Assembly (NCBI GenBank): GCA_035235625.1
Contig: CP141150.1
Span: 3,472,001 to 3,536,000, forward strand
Origin: Saururus chinensis
Taxonomy: Eukaryota > Streptophyta > Magnoliopsida > Piperales > Saururaceae
Length of the DNA: 64,000 nucleotides
Reading direction: 5' to 3'
A program made the translations under genes and the position numbers. The notes beneath the pieces were generated by a model, which was not told the origin of the DNA, did no database searches, and worked only from the letters and a program-made list of their open reading frames with translations. Shown one piece after another: positions 10,075-22,764 of the stretch (positions are counted from its first letter, which is position 1; each line of letters opens with the position of its first letter).

Positions 10075-13000
10075 TGTAACGCCCGAAATTTTTCACCCAT
10101 TTTCCTTAAAATTCACGAAATTTTTTTGCAATATAACGTCTGTAAATCGGAGGAAAAATGACGAAACCAAAACCTGATAAAACAGTTTATAATTTAAAAC
10201 TATAAACATCCACATACGGTCAATCATCGTACGGCCAAAGCAAATATCCTCAGGCGCTACTCGAAAACAACCATACGAATAAATTTGCTATGATCATAGA
10301 CTTTAAATACAAATCACTCTCCCAGGCATCCCTAAGTACAAGTCCCATAACAGTCCACTGACTGATCTAAATGAAAGTCCAGAATAAACATCTTGATGTC
10401 TCGTCTCACCCAATACAACAGATCGTGGCACAAATAAACTCGCTATGAGTCAAGCAGATACCTGAGTCAACGGGAATCAATCCACCGCTGAAACGAGCGT
10501 CCATCTCCAGGAGCTCTCTGCACAACCTGCAAAACCTCCCGTGCAACGGGGCTAAAAATAGTAGGGTGAGTATTTTCATACTCAGTAGGGGAAATCCCAA
10601 ACGGTGAACTCCAAGTTCATAAACACATGCGTCATGCAACTCAAACATGAAGCAGAAGCATATCAATATCATGCTCAAATTCATACAAACATGCCAAATG
10701 CACCAACGTGCCACAAACATACCAAAGGCACCATTGTGCCAAAATCATACTAAAGGCACCATCGTGCCAAAATCATACCAAGGCACCATCGTGCCAAAAA
10801 CATACTAACCATTCAACTTACACCAACACCCTTATCCAGGGTCATACAAACTTACTCGTACCACCGTACGCATACTCATACAGCATACACATACTTGTAT
10901 GACCTTACTCGTACAATCAGATTCGTACGACCTTACTCGTACAGTCAGACTCGTATGACCTTACTCGTACAGTCTGCACAAAATCATACTTACTGTCTTA
11001 CTCAGAAACGCATTCTCACAATCGTGCTCAAACTCTTACAGTCGTGCTCATACACATACGCTTATAGTCCTGCTCATACAAACTCTTACAGTCCTGCTCA
11101 TACACACTCTTACAGTCCTGCTCATACTCATACGCTTACGGTCGTACTCATACACACTCTTACAGTCGTACTCACACTCTTACAGTCTTACTCCTACTCA
11201 TACACTTACAGTCCTGCTCATACACACTCTTACAGTCGTACTCGTACACATAATCGTACACATATCAACGACCACTGAAGCTCATTACAACTAATAAACT
11301 CCAGCGTCGAAATGGAAAAGAATGCCACTGGGGCAACACCTTAACCTCCGGGGAGTGACTAGACGCCATGGACTTTTCCGAAGGTAAGGCACACCAATGC
11401 TCATGGGGCACTGGATCAAACAGGTAAGAGTAGATCCATGATACTACTTACCTGAGCGCGCAAACATAAACACCCACACATAAGGGGTCATACAGTTGCC
11501 CACCATAATGGGTCTTATAGTGCCATAAAATCGCCCACCATAATGGGTCTTATAGTGCCATAAAATCGCCCACCATAATGGGTCTTATAGTGCCATTGCC
11601 ACTCTTGGGCAGAAAACATACAACGCTCTCAACAGAGCATCAAACGTCTGGGCTTACACAGCACACAGACCAAATCAGAAACATACGTCGCTCTCAGCAG
11701 AGCATCAGACATCTGGGCTTCATACAGCACACAGACAAAGTCAGAAATGTACATCGATCTCAATAGAGCATCAAACGTCTGGGCTGATACAGCACGCAGA
11801 CCAAATCAGAAACAACGTCGCTCTCAGCAAAGCATCAGACATCTGGTGCCCTATACAGCACACAGACAACATCCCACAGGATAAACACCATGGCAAGACA
11901 TGAGAAATGCTCGGTCGACTCATTAGCGGCCAGCTCAAACACGGAACTTAATCCGTCGAACCCTCAGGTCTCAAACTCACAACGCTATTAATAACATTCT
12001 CATAATTCAAGTTTAACTTAATTATATTATGCAGTACAATTATGCCACACAAACTCACAGTCCTCGACTGGTCAAACTGAAGCTGAGCCCGATCCGAAAC
12101 CCAAGTTCGTCAGGGCAGCAGACTTCACTTACCCGTCCACATCATGGACAAAACTCATCGTACAACAAACCCTTATAGTCTTACGTACTTCGCCATCCAT
12201 CTTATGGCCAAAACATCTTACACTGATATCCTCAAATAACACTCCTCAGAGCTAACCCAGTTGTTGCCCTCTTACTTATATCTCACTTATTATACTTATT
12301 TTTCACTTCATAATCTGTACGTTATGCTTGTACAATTATGAACACTCTTACTGTCTGACAAACGCTCAACATACCATCCAACCCAAACTGATCCATTCTA
12401 ATCCCTGCCCGTCATACTCATATCCTCTGTCATACGCTTACACAACCGTATCCAAATTCAGACAAAGCTTCTGTCACCTCTTACTGTCCATCGCCCATAC
12501 CTCTGCCCACAAACACATACACATAACCATACCATAGGCAAAGCCATCATACATACATATGTCTCACACATACGTATAACATACACATACGGCCATACAT
12601 ACATAACATACAAACATGCACGCTAGCCATCACTAGCACATGCATACACACGTCAAACATGCACGCTAGCCATCACTAGCATATGCATACATTCACACAT
12701 ACATCAAACATGCACGCTAGCCATCACTAGCACATGCATACATCAAACGTACACGCTAGTCATCTCTAGCACATGCACACACACATTCATACATACTTCA
12801 AACATGCACGCTAGCCATCACTAGCACATGCATAACCCATACATAGCATACTGACATATTTGCTAGCCATCGCTAGCGCATACATAATCCACATCCATAA
12901 AACGTGCATGCATCTCATGCATATCAATCATGCCATACAATCATGCTTACACGCACATCATGCAATCGGATCGTTACTTAACATCCAAGCATGGAATCAT

Positions 13001-15070
13001 ACAATCCTAGCATGCTGCTACTCATTCAGAGCATGCTTCATGAAATTACGAGTTCAAAGCTCCCCTACCTCGTAATCATGACGTTCGATGGCGAGCACAC
13101 GACGGTGGTGGCGTCGGCGGCGGAGTTGGCGGTCAAAACAGTTGCCTGGCTGAGAGAGCTGTTGTCCCGAGGATTTTAGGATGCGCCGGAACTATCACGG
13201 CCAAACAGAGTGTCAGAAATCAATGCGGTAAAACCCGCGATCCACGGCGGCACACTAGGGCGGCCGGGAGAAATATCGTGCCAACATAAGTGGCTGTGCG
13301 ACTAGATGTCGAGGGTGTACACTCTAAAGATCGGCCGGTGGCTAAAACGTGCTCAGCCGGCCACAAAGACGTCGAAATCGGCCGTGGACAGCACCCAACG
13401 GCGACGATTTCGGTCAACAAAGGCCCACATATGGGCGGAGAGCGTGGGGCAACGCTTGAGAATCAAAGGAGAGGTGCAGGACGGCTCTAGTGATCAACTC
13501 CACTCGGTGGCAAAGCCAACCGATGGTTAGGCGGCACGAATGCGGCGCCTAAACCCAGAAGTACACGCGTGGCTACATGCGCACGCGGCCCAAAGGGCGG
13601 GGGAACTGGCTGAACGGAGACGACCCAAGGCCCACAAAAGCCAACAGGGCTAAGGCCCTTAGCTGTGGCCAATCTAAGCGGCAACATCGCCGATCGCCAC
13701 CCACAACCAAAACTAATAGTGCAGGTAGCTGTGCATCTCGCACGATATAGGGCAAGGGGAGGGTTCAAGGTCGTGCAAAGGCTATGAGGCCGTCACTAGC
13801 CAAGGCCTGAGCAGGTGAACTCGTCCACCTTCTGTCAAGGTAAGACATACAAATTCTTGCCCAAGGCCGTCCGGTACCGACGGCGTAAAATGGGCAAGAA
13901 GGGTCAACGACACACATGCCGGTAAGGCGGACTAGCTGCGGCTACGGGCCGCAAGGCTGAACAAGACCCAGAGGGGTGGCCCATTGGCATCACCGGGCTG
14001 GGGCGGAGCTGAACTAAGGTCCGCTAAATCAAATCCGGCGTCCGACTTATAACGTCAGTCACAACGTCCAAAACGGGCGTAGGCCAAAAATAGGGGACGA
14101 CCGGGGAAAACCCATAAGGGCGAAGCGGCCAAGGTGGCAGCGGAGCTGGCTGGGGGTCGGCCTTGCGGTCACTGGACCACGGCTGGCCGGACGGAGGCCA
14201 AGTAGAGCCGTCTTCGGCCAAAGGCAGCAATTCCCGATGCCGGTAGTCCAAAACACACGGACCAAAACCAACGGCTCGGAAGATCTGGTCGGAGGGAAGA
14301 TGGAGGACGGAGGTGAAATCGGCCAGGGAGAGGTGGCTCAATCGCTTCGCCGGACCAAGGTAAGGGTGGACAAAGGTCCGGTCAGCAGTGGCTCGCCGCC
14401 GGCGGTCCCAATTCGTCCAAAACAGTTCGCCGACGAAAACAGAGCAGAGAGGGGGAATTGGGATGGGGTGGCGGAGCGGAGCGGAGGCTCATCGGGCCGG
14501 GAGGGGTGTCCTCCCGCCGTCGCCGGACCATGGCGGAGCCGTGGGCGGCCGGCTGGCCCTCGCCGGCCCACGGCGGCGGCGGAATCAAAAGAGACAGCGA
14601 GAAGAGGGCAAACCGGGGGAAGAGGCGGCGCGGCCGTGGGGGCTAGGATGGCGGCTCCCCTGCTGTCGCACGGCTGGGGCGGAGCCGGTGCGGCGGCCCT
14701 CTGGCCCACCGGCGGCCGGGCACAGTGAACAGGCAAAAAGGGGGGGGGCGGTACTGTTCATTCAGCCGAACCAGTGGATCGGGATCGCGATCCCAATCCC
14801 TCTTTTTTATTTTCTTTTATTTATTTTTTCCAAATGTACGCTCAACGCGCGTTAACCCACTGGTTACGCATCGAACCTCCAAAATTCGCGCAGTAAGCGC
14901 GCAGCGAGGCCCGTGGCCCGCGACTAAGCCCCACACCCGACTCTACGGGTATAAATACGGGGAAAAGACACAAATACCCATACGCTAAAACGTCACATTT
15001 TCCTGCTGAAAATGACCAGAAAAATGGCAGAAAAATCCCAGAAAATCGTAGAAAAATCAGGGACCTTACA
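10075..15070. mobile_element. Very long (about 5.0 kb) solo LTR-like insertion
   Basis: The unit begins TGTAACGCCCGAAAT and ends GGGACCTTACA. It is flanked by CCCCC on both sides (10070-10074 and 15071-15075), consistent with a 5-bp target duplication, although the flanks are themselves C-rich. It contains no recognisable gag or pol. It shares a layout with 22765-26031: TG(T)(A/C)ACGCCC start, a GGTGAGT...ACTCAG motif a few hundred bases in (here about 10565-10590), and a CCTTACA end. A TATAAATA box lies at 14950-14957, near the right end. The best reading is a solo LTR of a long-LTR Ty3/Gypsy family (Tekay/Del-like lineages have such LTRs), a fossil; the family is inferred. A full element with undetected internal LTR copies is not supported. 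Confidence 0.65.
10700..12880 (+). repeat. Several tandem arrays within the 5-kb LTR unit
   Basis: Successive arrays are visible: CACCATCGTGCCAAAATCAT units (about 10720-10800), CTCGTACAGTC units (about 10890-10970), TCTTACAGTCCTGCTCATAC units (about 11030-11250), CGCCCACCATAATGGGTCTT units (about 11490-11590), units of about 70 bp carrying AGCATCAGACATCTGG (about 11620-11870), and units carrying CATGCACGCTAGCCATCACT (about 12600-12880). They lie in the long U3-like part before the TATA box. Confidence 0.7.
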
Positions 15071-15319
15071 CCCCCCCTCCCCGGCTACGGACCCCCTGCT
15101 CCCCTCTCTCTCCCTCCCGCCCTCCCAGGCTCCGGACCCCCCTGTTCCCCTCTCTCCCCCCACCTCCCCGGCTCCGGACCCCCGCTCCCCTCCCCACCTC
15201 CCGGCTCCGGACCCCCTCTCCCCCTCCCTCGTTCTCCCACCCCTCTCATCCGGTTGATAGATTGGATTTCAATCCCCCGTCAGCAGCATGATGCCGCCGG
15301 CTTTTTTTATTAATTTATT

Positions 15320-15857
15320 AAGTTTTTAGCAATGTTTTTATAAAAGCGTTGCTAATGACTATTATTTTTTTATTTTTATTTTACATTAGCGGCGCTTTTC
15401 TAAGCGTCGCTAATGGCTTTTTCAATTTTATTTTTTATTTTTATTTCATAATAGAGATGCTTACAAAAGCATCGCTAATAGAAAAATAAATTTTTTTACT
15501 TTGTTTTTTGGAAAAAAATTTATTTTATTTATTATTTTTAAAATTTTATTTTATTATTAGCGACGTTTTTGTAAGTGTCGCTAATAGAAAAATAATTTTT
15601 TATTTCATTTTTTAGAAATTTATTTTCATTATTATTTTTTAAACATTTTTTTTATAATTAGCGACGTATATTAAGCGTTGCTAATAACTAACTATTAGCG
15701 ACGCTTAGTCATAAGTGTCGCTAATAGTAACGTATTAGCGACGCTTAATATGCATCGCTTACTATAAGCGTCGCTAATAAGCAATAACGACTGTACTTTT
15801 ATTGACGTATTTAGCAACGTTTTTTATGCGTCGCTAATACTGCAATTTGTTGTAGTG
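15320..15857. repeat. Right subterminal repeats and TIR of the first CACTA element
   Basis: Repeated ATTAGCGACGCTT / AAGCGTCGCTAAT pairs separated by A/T-rich spacers, ending in CAATTTGTTGTAGTG. They mirror the left subterminal block at 2984-3500. Confidence 0.8.
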
Positions 15858-16321
15858 TGTTTGGGGGCAGGGGAAAGTGAATGCTTTATGATTTTCGTAT
15901 AGACTTTTGCTTTGGTTTCAGTGTCACTTACATTATGGTCTACTTTCTTCATGTAGCTTGTGTCTTAACTCCCAAACTTTAGGATGAGCAGTTTTCCACC
16001 CTATGTTTTAGCCAGCCCACCCTGCTTACACACAAACGATAAGCTGGCTAGAAGAGCAAGTGGGAGATTTCTCACCCCAAATTTTAATGGACAGAATTCA
16101 GAAAATTTTGGAAATTAAATGATCATCATCTGCACTTTCTCTTACAAGAAGATGTCACCAAAATGGTGGTCTTCTGCACTAGAGCTGCTTCAATATTTTT
16201 CAAAAAATAGAATACTGACTATACATTGTCATGGAAAGTTTTGTTCTTAAAAAATTTCAAATGACATCACCGATAATGTATTACCACCTTGTAGCAAGAG
16301 GTGTTCATGCTCTTTGCACAC

Positions 16322-16495
16322 CATGAGCCGAGCGTTAAGAACGAATGTGGAACATTCATTTTTAAGATCAATGATGCATAAGCTAGCACGCGTTAATACC
16401 GATGCATATTAGCACTAATACCATTGGCACTAACATGTGCCTCATCAACCGTAAAAGTGAATGTTCCACAAGCGTTCATTACGCTCGACTCATTG
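16322..16495. mobile_element. Foldback MITE, copy 1
   Basis: The left arm starts CATGAGCCGAGCGTTAAG, and the right arm is its imperfect reverse complement ending ACGCTCGACTCATTG. The arms pair over most of their length, including TGTGGAACATTCA against TGAATGTTCCACA. The centre carries ATAAGCTAGCAC. It has no coding capacity and belongs to the same family as 16650-16787 and 46043-46168. Confidence 0.65.
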
Positions 16496-16649
16496 TCAAA
16501 GCGAAGCTTAAAAATACTTCAACTTTGCAGGCCAAGACTTAAAGAGCACATGTAGTACTAGGTGGACCATCCTGAGGAGATTAGCAAACTTGCAAAAGTT
16601 AAGGACTAGGCTAGTGAACATGGGAGGAGTTTTTAATGCTCTTCATTCA

Positions 16650-16787
16650 CCATGAGCCCAGCGTAAGAAATGTTTATGGGTTGTTCATCTATGAGATCGG
16701 CAACACATACACTAGCTCAGTATCACTTATGCTAACATATACGTTGCCAATCTTAAATTTTAATAGTCCCCAAGCGTTCCCAGCACA
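16650..16787. mobile_element. Foldback MITE, copy 2 (degenerate)
   Basis: It opens with ACCATGAGCCCAGCGTAAG, like copy 1, and has partly complementary arms (GATCGGCAACACATAC against a right arm ending CGTTGCCAATCTTA). It is more diverged than copy 1 and its ends are approximate. Confidence 0.5.
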
Positions 16788-17439
16788 TGAAGATAAAGTT
16801 AGTGGTCTTGGGTATCATTATTGTGTTGATTCTGATTATGATCTTGTTGGTTTGTCATGATTCTAGTGTTGATGCTTTTACACATGTTAGTAATCTTTTT
16901 TGTTATTTCACAGCCTGTTTGTGAATGCCTTTTTAGTTTTATCTTTCAATATTTTTGCCAGTTTGGCTTTATTTTGTTTTGGCATATTCTTATCTGGCTT
17001 GAGATACGAACAATTGATATTGTTTGAACAATGTGTATGTATAAAATGCAATGAGCGAATTTTATATATAAAAATGTTGTATACCTCTTCTGTCATGATA
17101 AACACGAATTTACATTTGAAGTTATTTTTTCCTGAATTTAAGTACCTAGAAGTAATTAATATTAGTCATTTTAATATGGCAAATGTGATTGCATTGGTGC
17201 GAGTAAAATGTAGGCTATAAAGATTTCAAAATGCTTTTGTAACTTGCAACACGAAATATGCTTGTACATTTTCTGAAACAAAAAATAGAAACAAGAAAAA
17301 GAAACAATAAATTAAAAAGAATTGAGGACTTCATTGGGCACTCATCATCATTAATATGAGTATGCCTGTTACAAGCACAACGCAAGCTAATATTAATTAC
17401 TTACTCATGACAGGTTAGTTCACAGGCAAGCTAGAATGG

Positions 17440-17660
17440 TATATCTTAAAATGTCGCTATAAATTTATTGGCGACATGTAGGAAGGATTTCTAGCAACAA
17501 TCATATCCATCGCTGAAAACCAATTTGATCATCGCTAATACTATATGCCACGCAAACAGTAGTGACAGAGCCTTGATCGTCACTAGTACCTTTAGCGATG
17601 GTCAAGGTGCTTTTCAGTGACGGTTGGCAACCTTCATTGAAAATCAATTTTTTTGTAGTG
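17440..17660. mobile_element. Truncated CACTA-like end
   Basis: It carries TAGCGATGG / CGTCACTAG / GCGACATG-type motifs and ends in TTTTTTTGTAGTG, a right-hand CACTA terminus. No matching CACTACAA left end is visible within the preceding 2 kb, so it is a fragment or its left end has degraded. The repeat starting at 17664 begins right after this end. Confidence 0.55.
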
Positions 17661-17663
17661 GAA

Positions 17664-18118
17664 GTCATGTTTATAATTCATTACATCATAAAAATAATTT
17701 GTTAATTATAGATTAATCGTGGTTAGTTGAGGTTTCTATGATTGCCGGATTAGTCGCATCAGAAGTTTATCAAATCGGTTTTATGTCTAAAAGTGTAGGG
17801 TTTTACGTCTAATGGATGAGCTTTACATTCGAAAGAATAGGTTATTCCTTCCCCATACCAAGATAATGGAGACTATTTATTTATTGAGACTTCTGGAGTT
17901 TGCTTCAGGCTAGTCATGGCCATTGTGCACCGGCAAGACCAAGGATTTCTAGTATTTTTTGGTGACTAGCAACATGCTACATGTAACAGATTTTTAATTG
18001 GTTGCACTGCATTATTATTTTGTGATGACTTTTGATTTTCATTTATACTGGATTGTCATATAAGACTCTTGTGATGGAAATACTGATGAAATTTATTTGC
18101 CCACGTTTTTTTTGAGTA
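17664..18118 (+). repeat. Dispersed repeat, copy 1 (matches 61193-61616)
   Basis: About 450 bp resembles 61193-61616, for example GGTTAGTTGAGGTTTCTATG against GGTTAGTTGGGATTTCTATG, plus TTGTGCACCGGC against TTGTGCACCAGC. There is no coding capacity. The family is probably part of an LTR retrotransposon (see 60135-62094). Confidence 0.65.
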
Positions 18119-18169
18119 AAGACTTGTGTTATTTACCCCTTCATCGTTTCTTTGAACAGTTCTTCAGGG

Positions 18170-18291
18170 ACTATAGTTAAGTAAAAAATTATAAGGTTCT
18201 ATGTTAAAATTTAAGTACTACTCTCAACCAACTATAGTTAAGTAAAAAACTATAAGGTTCTATGTCAAAGTTTAAGTACTAGTCTCAAGTG
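18170..18291 (+). repeat. 61-bp tandem duplication
   Basis: ACTATAGTTAAGTAAAAAA starts at 18170 and again at 18231. The two units differ at only a few bases, so the duplication is recent relative to its surroundings. Confidence 0.8.
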
Positions 18292-20248
18292 CCTTTCTAT
18301 GTCTTTTATCGTATTGATTAGCATATATAGTTTTACATTGTATAGGTTAAATAGAATGCCAATGTATTGATGTCATTGTGAAGTATTTGCCGGATCATTT
18401 AACGCTAATAGATGGAAGTTTCTATGATGGCATGTGGCGGTGTGGTATGAGATCAGGTTGATGTTACCTATGTTTGTTGTATGTTTGTTGAATAATATTA
18501 TTGCACTAGATATGTAATTGAAACAGAGTAGTTTGCTTCATGCATAGCAGTGAGCATTAGATCCTTGGGCGGTTTCTTTATGATAAATCTGTGAATGTTT
18601 TCCAACTCTTAGATCATAAATTTCAAAATATTGTTCTATAAAAATAGTGCCGTGTAAAGCCATTTTCAAGATTATGATACTTGACTCCATCTTGTGACTT
18701 TCTGTTTATTTTTTGGGTAGAATTCCATGATGCAGGAGTAGAAAGCCAATCGCCCAAGACTAGAATCTACATTTTGGGTATGGCATTTAGAAGTTGGCTT
18801 GCAACTCGTCAATTGTTGCTCCTCTAGGTAGGGTTAAGAATTGGGTTCGATTGGGGTTGGGTTGGCCTCGACTTGCGCTTAAATAGGTTTGGGTCATGAA
18901 CCGATCCTATTTATTAAATGACGAAATAACAAACCTTAACCGTATTTAGGATTGGTCAAGTATGCTGGTAGCCCTACATTTTTTCGTTAATAATTTTTTT
19001 AATTTAATATTTTACATATTATCTTTGTAGGAGGCATTTATAAAAAAAAATTAAATATATTAAAACATTATAAATAGATATAAAATATTTTTTATATTAT
19101 TTGAGAAAGTTAGAATTGAAGAGCGAGCATTGTAACATTATATGACACATGTTCAAAAATATAAAAACCTTACAAAAATAATTAATTAATTATTAAATAT
19201 AAAAAAATATAAAATTATAAGAAAATTTCTTTTAAATCTGTCTAACTTGGGTCATGATATTATTAAAAAATAGAGTCAAAGTCAAATTGTGGGGGTTATG
19301 TTGCATAACACGAGTTACTGTATGTCCTTTCAGTTAATGTCTTCTGTTAGCACACCCAAATTAGTATCTCATTGTAGGAATGTCTTCCGTCCCTCCAATG
19401 ATATATGAAATCCTTCTTCAGTTGTTCCTTCTTAGTGGCGCTGCACATGCCCCGGCTGGCCAGGTGTGGAGGGAAGTCGAGCACTTGAAACGAATTCAAA
19501 ATAAGATCTCTATCTGTTTGGGCGGCTTCTGGTTGTTGGTGGAGTTAACTTAATTACAATAATTCTTCTTAATTAGGAGATTACTAATGTCCAGAACTAA
19601 TTGCAAATTACAATAGTTCCTCTTAATTAGGAGATTACTCACCAAAGGATTAGCTCGTCAATGGACAACTGGGGACAGGAAAATTATTTATCTACCCATC
19701 ACATCTTTACGTATCAATCTATGATCATTCATCATTTATGAGTTTGGCTTGCATGCATTTGTTGGGATGTTCTTCCACACCATGGCCTTCTTTCTCTTAA
19801 TTAAATCTAATCATCACATATCGTATGGCTTTCGGATTAGATTCTTACTTTGTTTTACTTCTTAATAATTAGTCAAATTTCCATTATCCTGTACTAGATC
19901 ATATCCATGAATGCCCATTTTTTTAATTCTTTCATGTATGCTTGATTAGATGCTAATCCATATATGCTCATTAGTGCTTGTAATGCATAAAAGCAAATTA
20001 AAGTCGTTGATCCTAATGATACTGCTTCCGTAAAGTGAGAGCAAACCTCACTTAATGCACTGGAAATAAAAAAATGATAAAAAAGATTCCCTTCCATGAC
20101 AGTGACACCAATAATGGGTCATTCATTTTCCTCAATTATTTCTGGCTAAAGTATTTATTTCATATGTTCCTTCATTGCAACCTTCCCAGTAATACAATTT
20201 ATTCTTTAATTTTGCCGTATATGCTTGGTTAGATGCTAATTAATATAT
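18292..20248. other. Gene-free intergenic DNA
   Basis: A+T-rich sequence with no supported gene. It contains a short duplicated block: 19921-20010 resembles 20205-20253 joined to 27462-27510, the second copy being split by the Gypsy insertion. A minus-strand open stretch at 19894-20097 has no recognised relative. Confidence 0.5.
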
Positions 20249-20253
20249 GCCCA

Positions 20254-20720
20254 TGATGCAAGAGCTTGATTAAAAATGAAAACAAAAGCAAATGGGTGTG
20301 GCATTTGATTGAACAGATGAGGAGGTTTTAAAAACACGCAGGGGTACTTTTGGCAATCACTAATAGGGCGAAAGTCTTTACGTTGGTAAAGCAGGTAAAT
20401 ACGCGAGTTTGGAAAAGGGTATTTGAGTCAATGCAATTTAACTAATGAAACTGTTAATTCCATTAATCATCGTCTTCAACTGGATTCAAATAATACAAAT
20501 AGTGATTTCAAATTATAATTAGAGTCAGTTGTTGTTGACATTTGTAAGATTTGCTTGTTCAAATGAGGTTTCTTTCTCGAGGATTTTCCCTCGGTCTGTT
20601 GAGTAAAAGTTGCAAAAGAGTAACTTGGTGTTGATTCTTCTCAGCTTGATTTTCTGTAACTGAATTCTAGATTAGTGAATTCGATTCCAGTTTCTTCATT
20701 TCAAATTCCTGTCTGCGTCG
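20254..20720 (+). repeat. 5' LTR of the Gypsy element
   Basis: It aligns with 26911-27461, starts TGATGCAAGAGC and is followed by the primer-binding-site-like motif. It lacks a block of roughly 85 bp present in the 3' LTR (about 27143-27230). Confidence 0.85.
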
Positions 20721-22764
20721 ATTTGGTATCAAAGCTGGTTTGCTGTCTTCAATGGCAGCAAATGATCAGAATGAGGGTTCTTCGAATGTACCTTCCATGG
20801 TGGATATGTTGCCGTTACAACAACAGATGCAAACAGTTGATGCAAATGATAGCTACTCAGACGGAAATAATGAATCAAAGCCTAAATACGATCATGAATG
20901 CCACTGCAAATCGGGTGTGTGAACCTCCGAGAAATGTGGATGCAAATCCTAGATTTGTGGAGCAAGTGCAACCTTGGTTTCGAGCAACACATGGTTCCAT
21001 ATCACAGGTTGATTCATCTTCGGGCAAGGAGGAGGAAGTAATTTGACCTCGTCATGTCAATGCACAAGGTGTGAACAATTTCCAAACTGGATTTAAGTTT
21101 AAAATTGAGTTAGCTACATTTAATGGTCAGCTGAACATTGAGCAATTTCTAGAGTGGTTAGTAGATATAGACAACTATTTTTACTATATGGATGTTCCTG
21201 AACACATGAAATGCAAAGTAGTAGCTTGTAAATTGAAGAGTGGGGCTTCGGCCTGGTGGAACCGTTTACAACAGGAGAGAATCAATAAAGGTAAACACCA
21301 AATTAATTCTTGGCCTTGAATGAAGAAATTACTGAAAGATATATATTTGCCTATGGATTCTAAGCAATCTTTATTTCAGCAATTTCAAAATTGTAAGCAA
21401 AACTCAAATTCTATGTCAAACTATGTGGAAGAGTTTCACTGACTTTGAGCTAGAAATGGATTAACTGAAAATGAAGCACATAGAGTGCAAAGATTTATTG
21501 GTGGACTCATACATGATTTGCAATTGAAATTAGCTGTCAAACCTATGGGTACTGTTAATGAGGCCATACAGGTTATCAAATAAGGTGGATTTAAGATCTG
21601 GTTATCATCAAATAAGGATGCAGTTGGGTGATGAGTGGAAAACTGCATATAAAACCAAAGATGGTTTATATGATTGGCTAGTTATGCCATTTGGTTTAAC
21701 CAATGCTCCCAGCACCTTTATGAGGCTCATGACCCAGGTATTACAATCATTATTAGAAAAATGTGTTGTAGTTTATTTTGATGGCATTCTCATCTATAGC
21801 TATGAAGAAAACCAACATTTGCAACATCTAAGAAATTATTTCAATTGTTACAATAAAACAATTTATACATTAATTTGAAGAAGAGTATTTTCATGGCTGA
21901 ACAATTGGTATTTCTTGGCTATGTGGTGAGTAAAGATAGTCTTAAAGTGGATAGAGAAAAAATTGATGCTATCATTAGTTGGCCAATCCCAACACAATTG
22001 AAGTGAGAAGCTTCTTAGGCCTTGCTACATTCTATAGAAGTTTTATTCAACGTTTTAGCTCTCTTGCTGCTCCTCTCACAAAATGTCTTAAGAAGGGTCA
22101 ATTCAAGTGGCAATCTACTCAACAACAAAGTTTTGAGTTACTTAAATCTAAATTGACCATAGCGCCAACTCTAGCTCTTCCTGATTTTACAAAGATTTTT
22201 TAGATCAATTGTGATGCATCTATTAAAGGTATTGGTGTTGTATTGTCACAAGAAGGAAAGTCAATGGAATATTATAGTCAAAATCTGAGTGAAAACAGGA
22301 TTACTCCTTTGTCATTCGACATAAATCTGATGCACTTAGTAGAAGAGTTGTTGTAGTTCATATCTTGTCCACTAATTGCTTTGGATTTGATGAAATAAAA
22401 GAGCTTTACCAGGAGGATAAAGCTTTTCAGGCTAAGTGGCAATAATGTTTTCAAACACATCAACCTCAAGGTGAATTTGTTTCAAATGATGAATTTCTTT
22501 ATAAATGACATCTTTTTATGTGTTCCAGCCTATTCTTTGAGGATATTATTGATCAAAGAATTACATAGGGGAGGTCTTTCAGGACATGTAGGAAGAGACA
22601 AAACATTAGCATTAGTAAAGGCTAGATGTTATTGGCCTCAACTGTCAAGAGATGTACAGAAGGTGGTGCAACAATGTTTTGTGTGTCAACAATTTAAAGG
22701 TGAGGCTTCAAATGTTGGATTATATACTCCTTTACCAGTGCCTAATTGATATTGGGAGGATTTA

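Larger units (their letters stand above)
2984..15857. mobile_element. Large non-autonomous CACTA (En/Spm-type) element, host to two nested solo LTRs
   Basis: The ends are CACTACAACAAAATTG and, on the other side, CAATTTGTTGTAGTG, which are CACTA-class terminal inverted repeats. The 3-bp target duplication TGT is present at 2981-2983 and 15858-15860. Inside, dozens of TAGCGACGTATA-like motifs occur in face-to-face pairs (about 3000-3500, 3940-4050, 7570-7680, 7920-8090, 8970-9210, 15320-15850), matching the subterminal repeats that transposase binds in this superfamily. The rest is GA-rich DNA (about 3585-3870, 4130-4605, 4795-5220, 7376-7490, 8240-8520, 8635-8945) and a G+C-rich core (9243-10074 plus 15071-15300). 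No transposase-like frame is visible, so it would depend on an autonomous partner. About 7.15 kb of its length is two later insertions. Confidence 0.85.
15861..17440. other. Gene-free intergenic DNA with foldback MITEs
   Basis: No coding region can be supported here. Two related foldback elements are listed separately. The remainder is A+T-rich and I recognise nothing in it. Confidence 0.6.

Noticed and set aside
9245-10177. Long overlapping open frames on both strands, up to 227 codons
   Set aside because: They arise from C/G-rich low-complexity DNA of the CACTA core. Composition is repetitive (Gly/Arg on one strand, Pro/Ser on the other), there is no domain, and one frame runs into an LTR insertion.
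14237-14855. Overlapping open frames of 130-163 codons on both strands
   Set aside because: The DNA is G+C-rich and inside the 5-kb LTR unit. Frames on both strands lack domains and fit composition bias.
19894-20097. Minus-strand 67-codon open stretch with protein-like composition
   Set aside because: It has no recognised motif or supporting splice context, and it overlaps a tandem duplication. It could be a gene scrap but cannot be supported.
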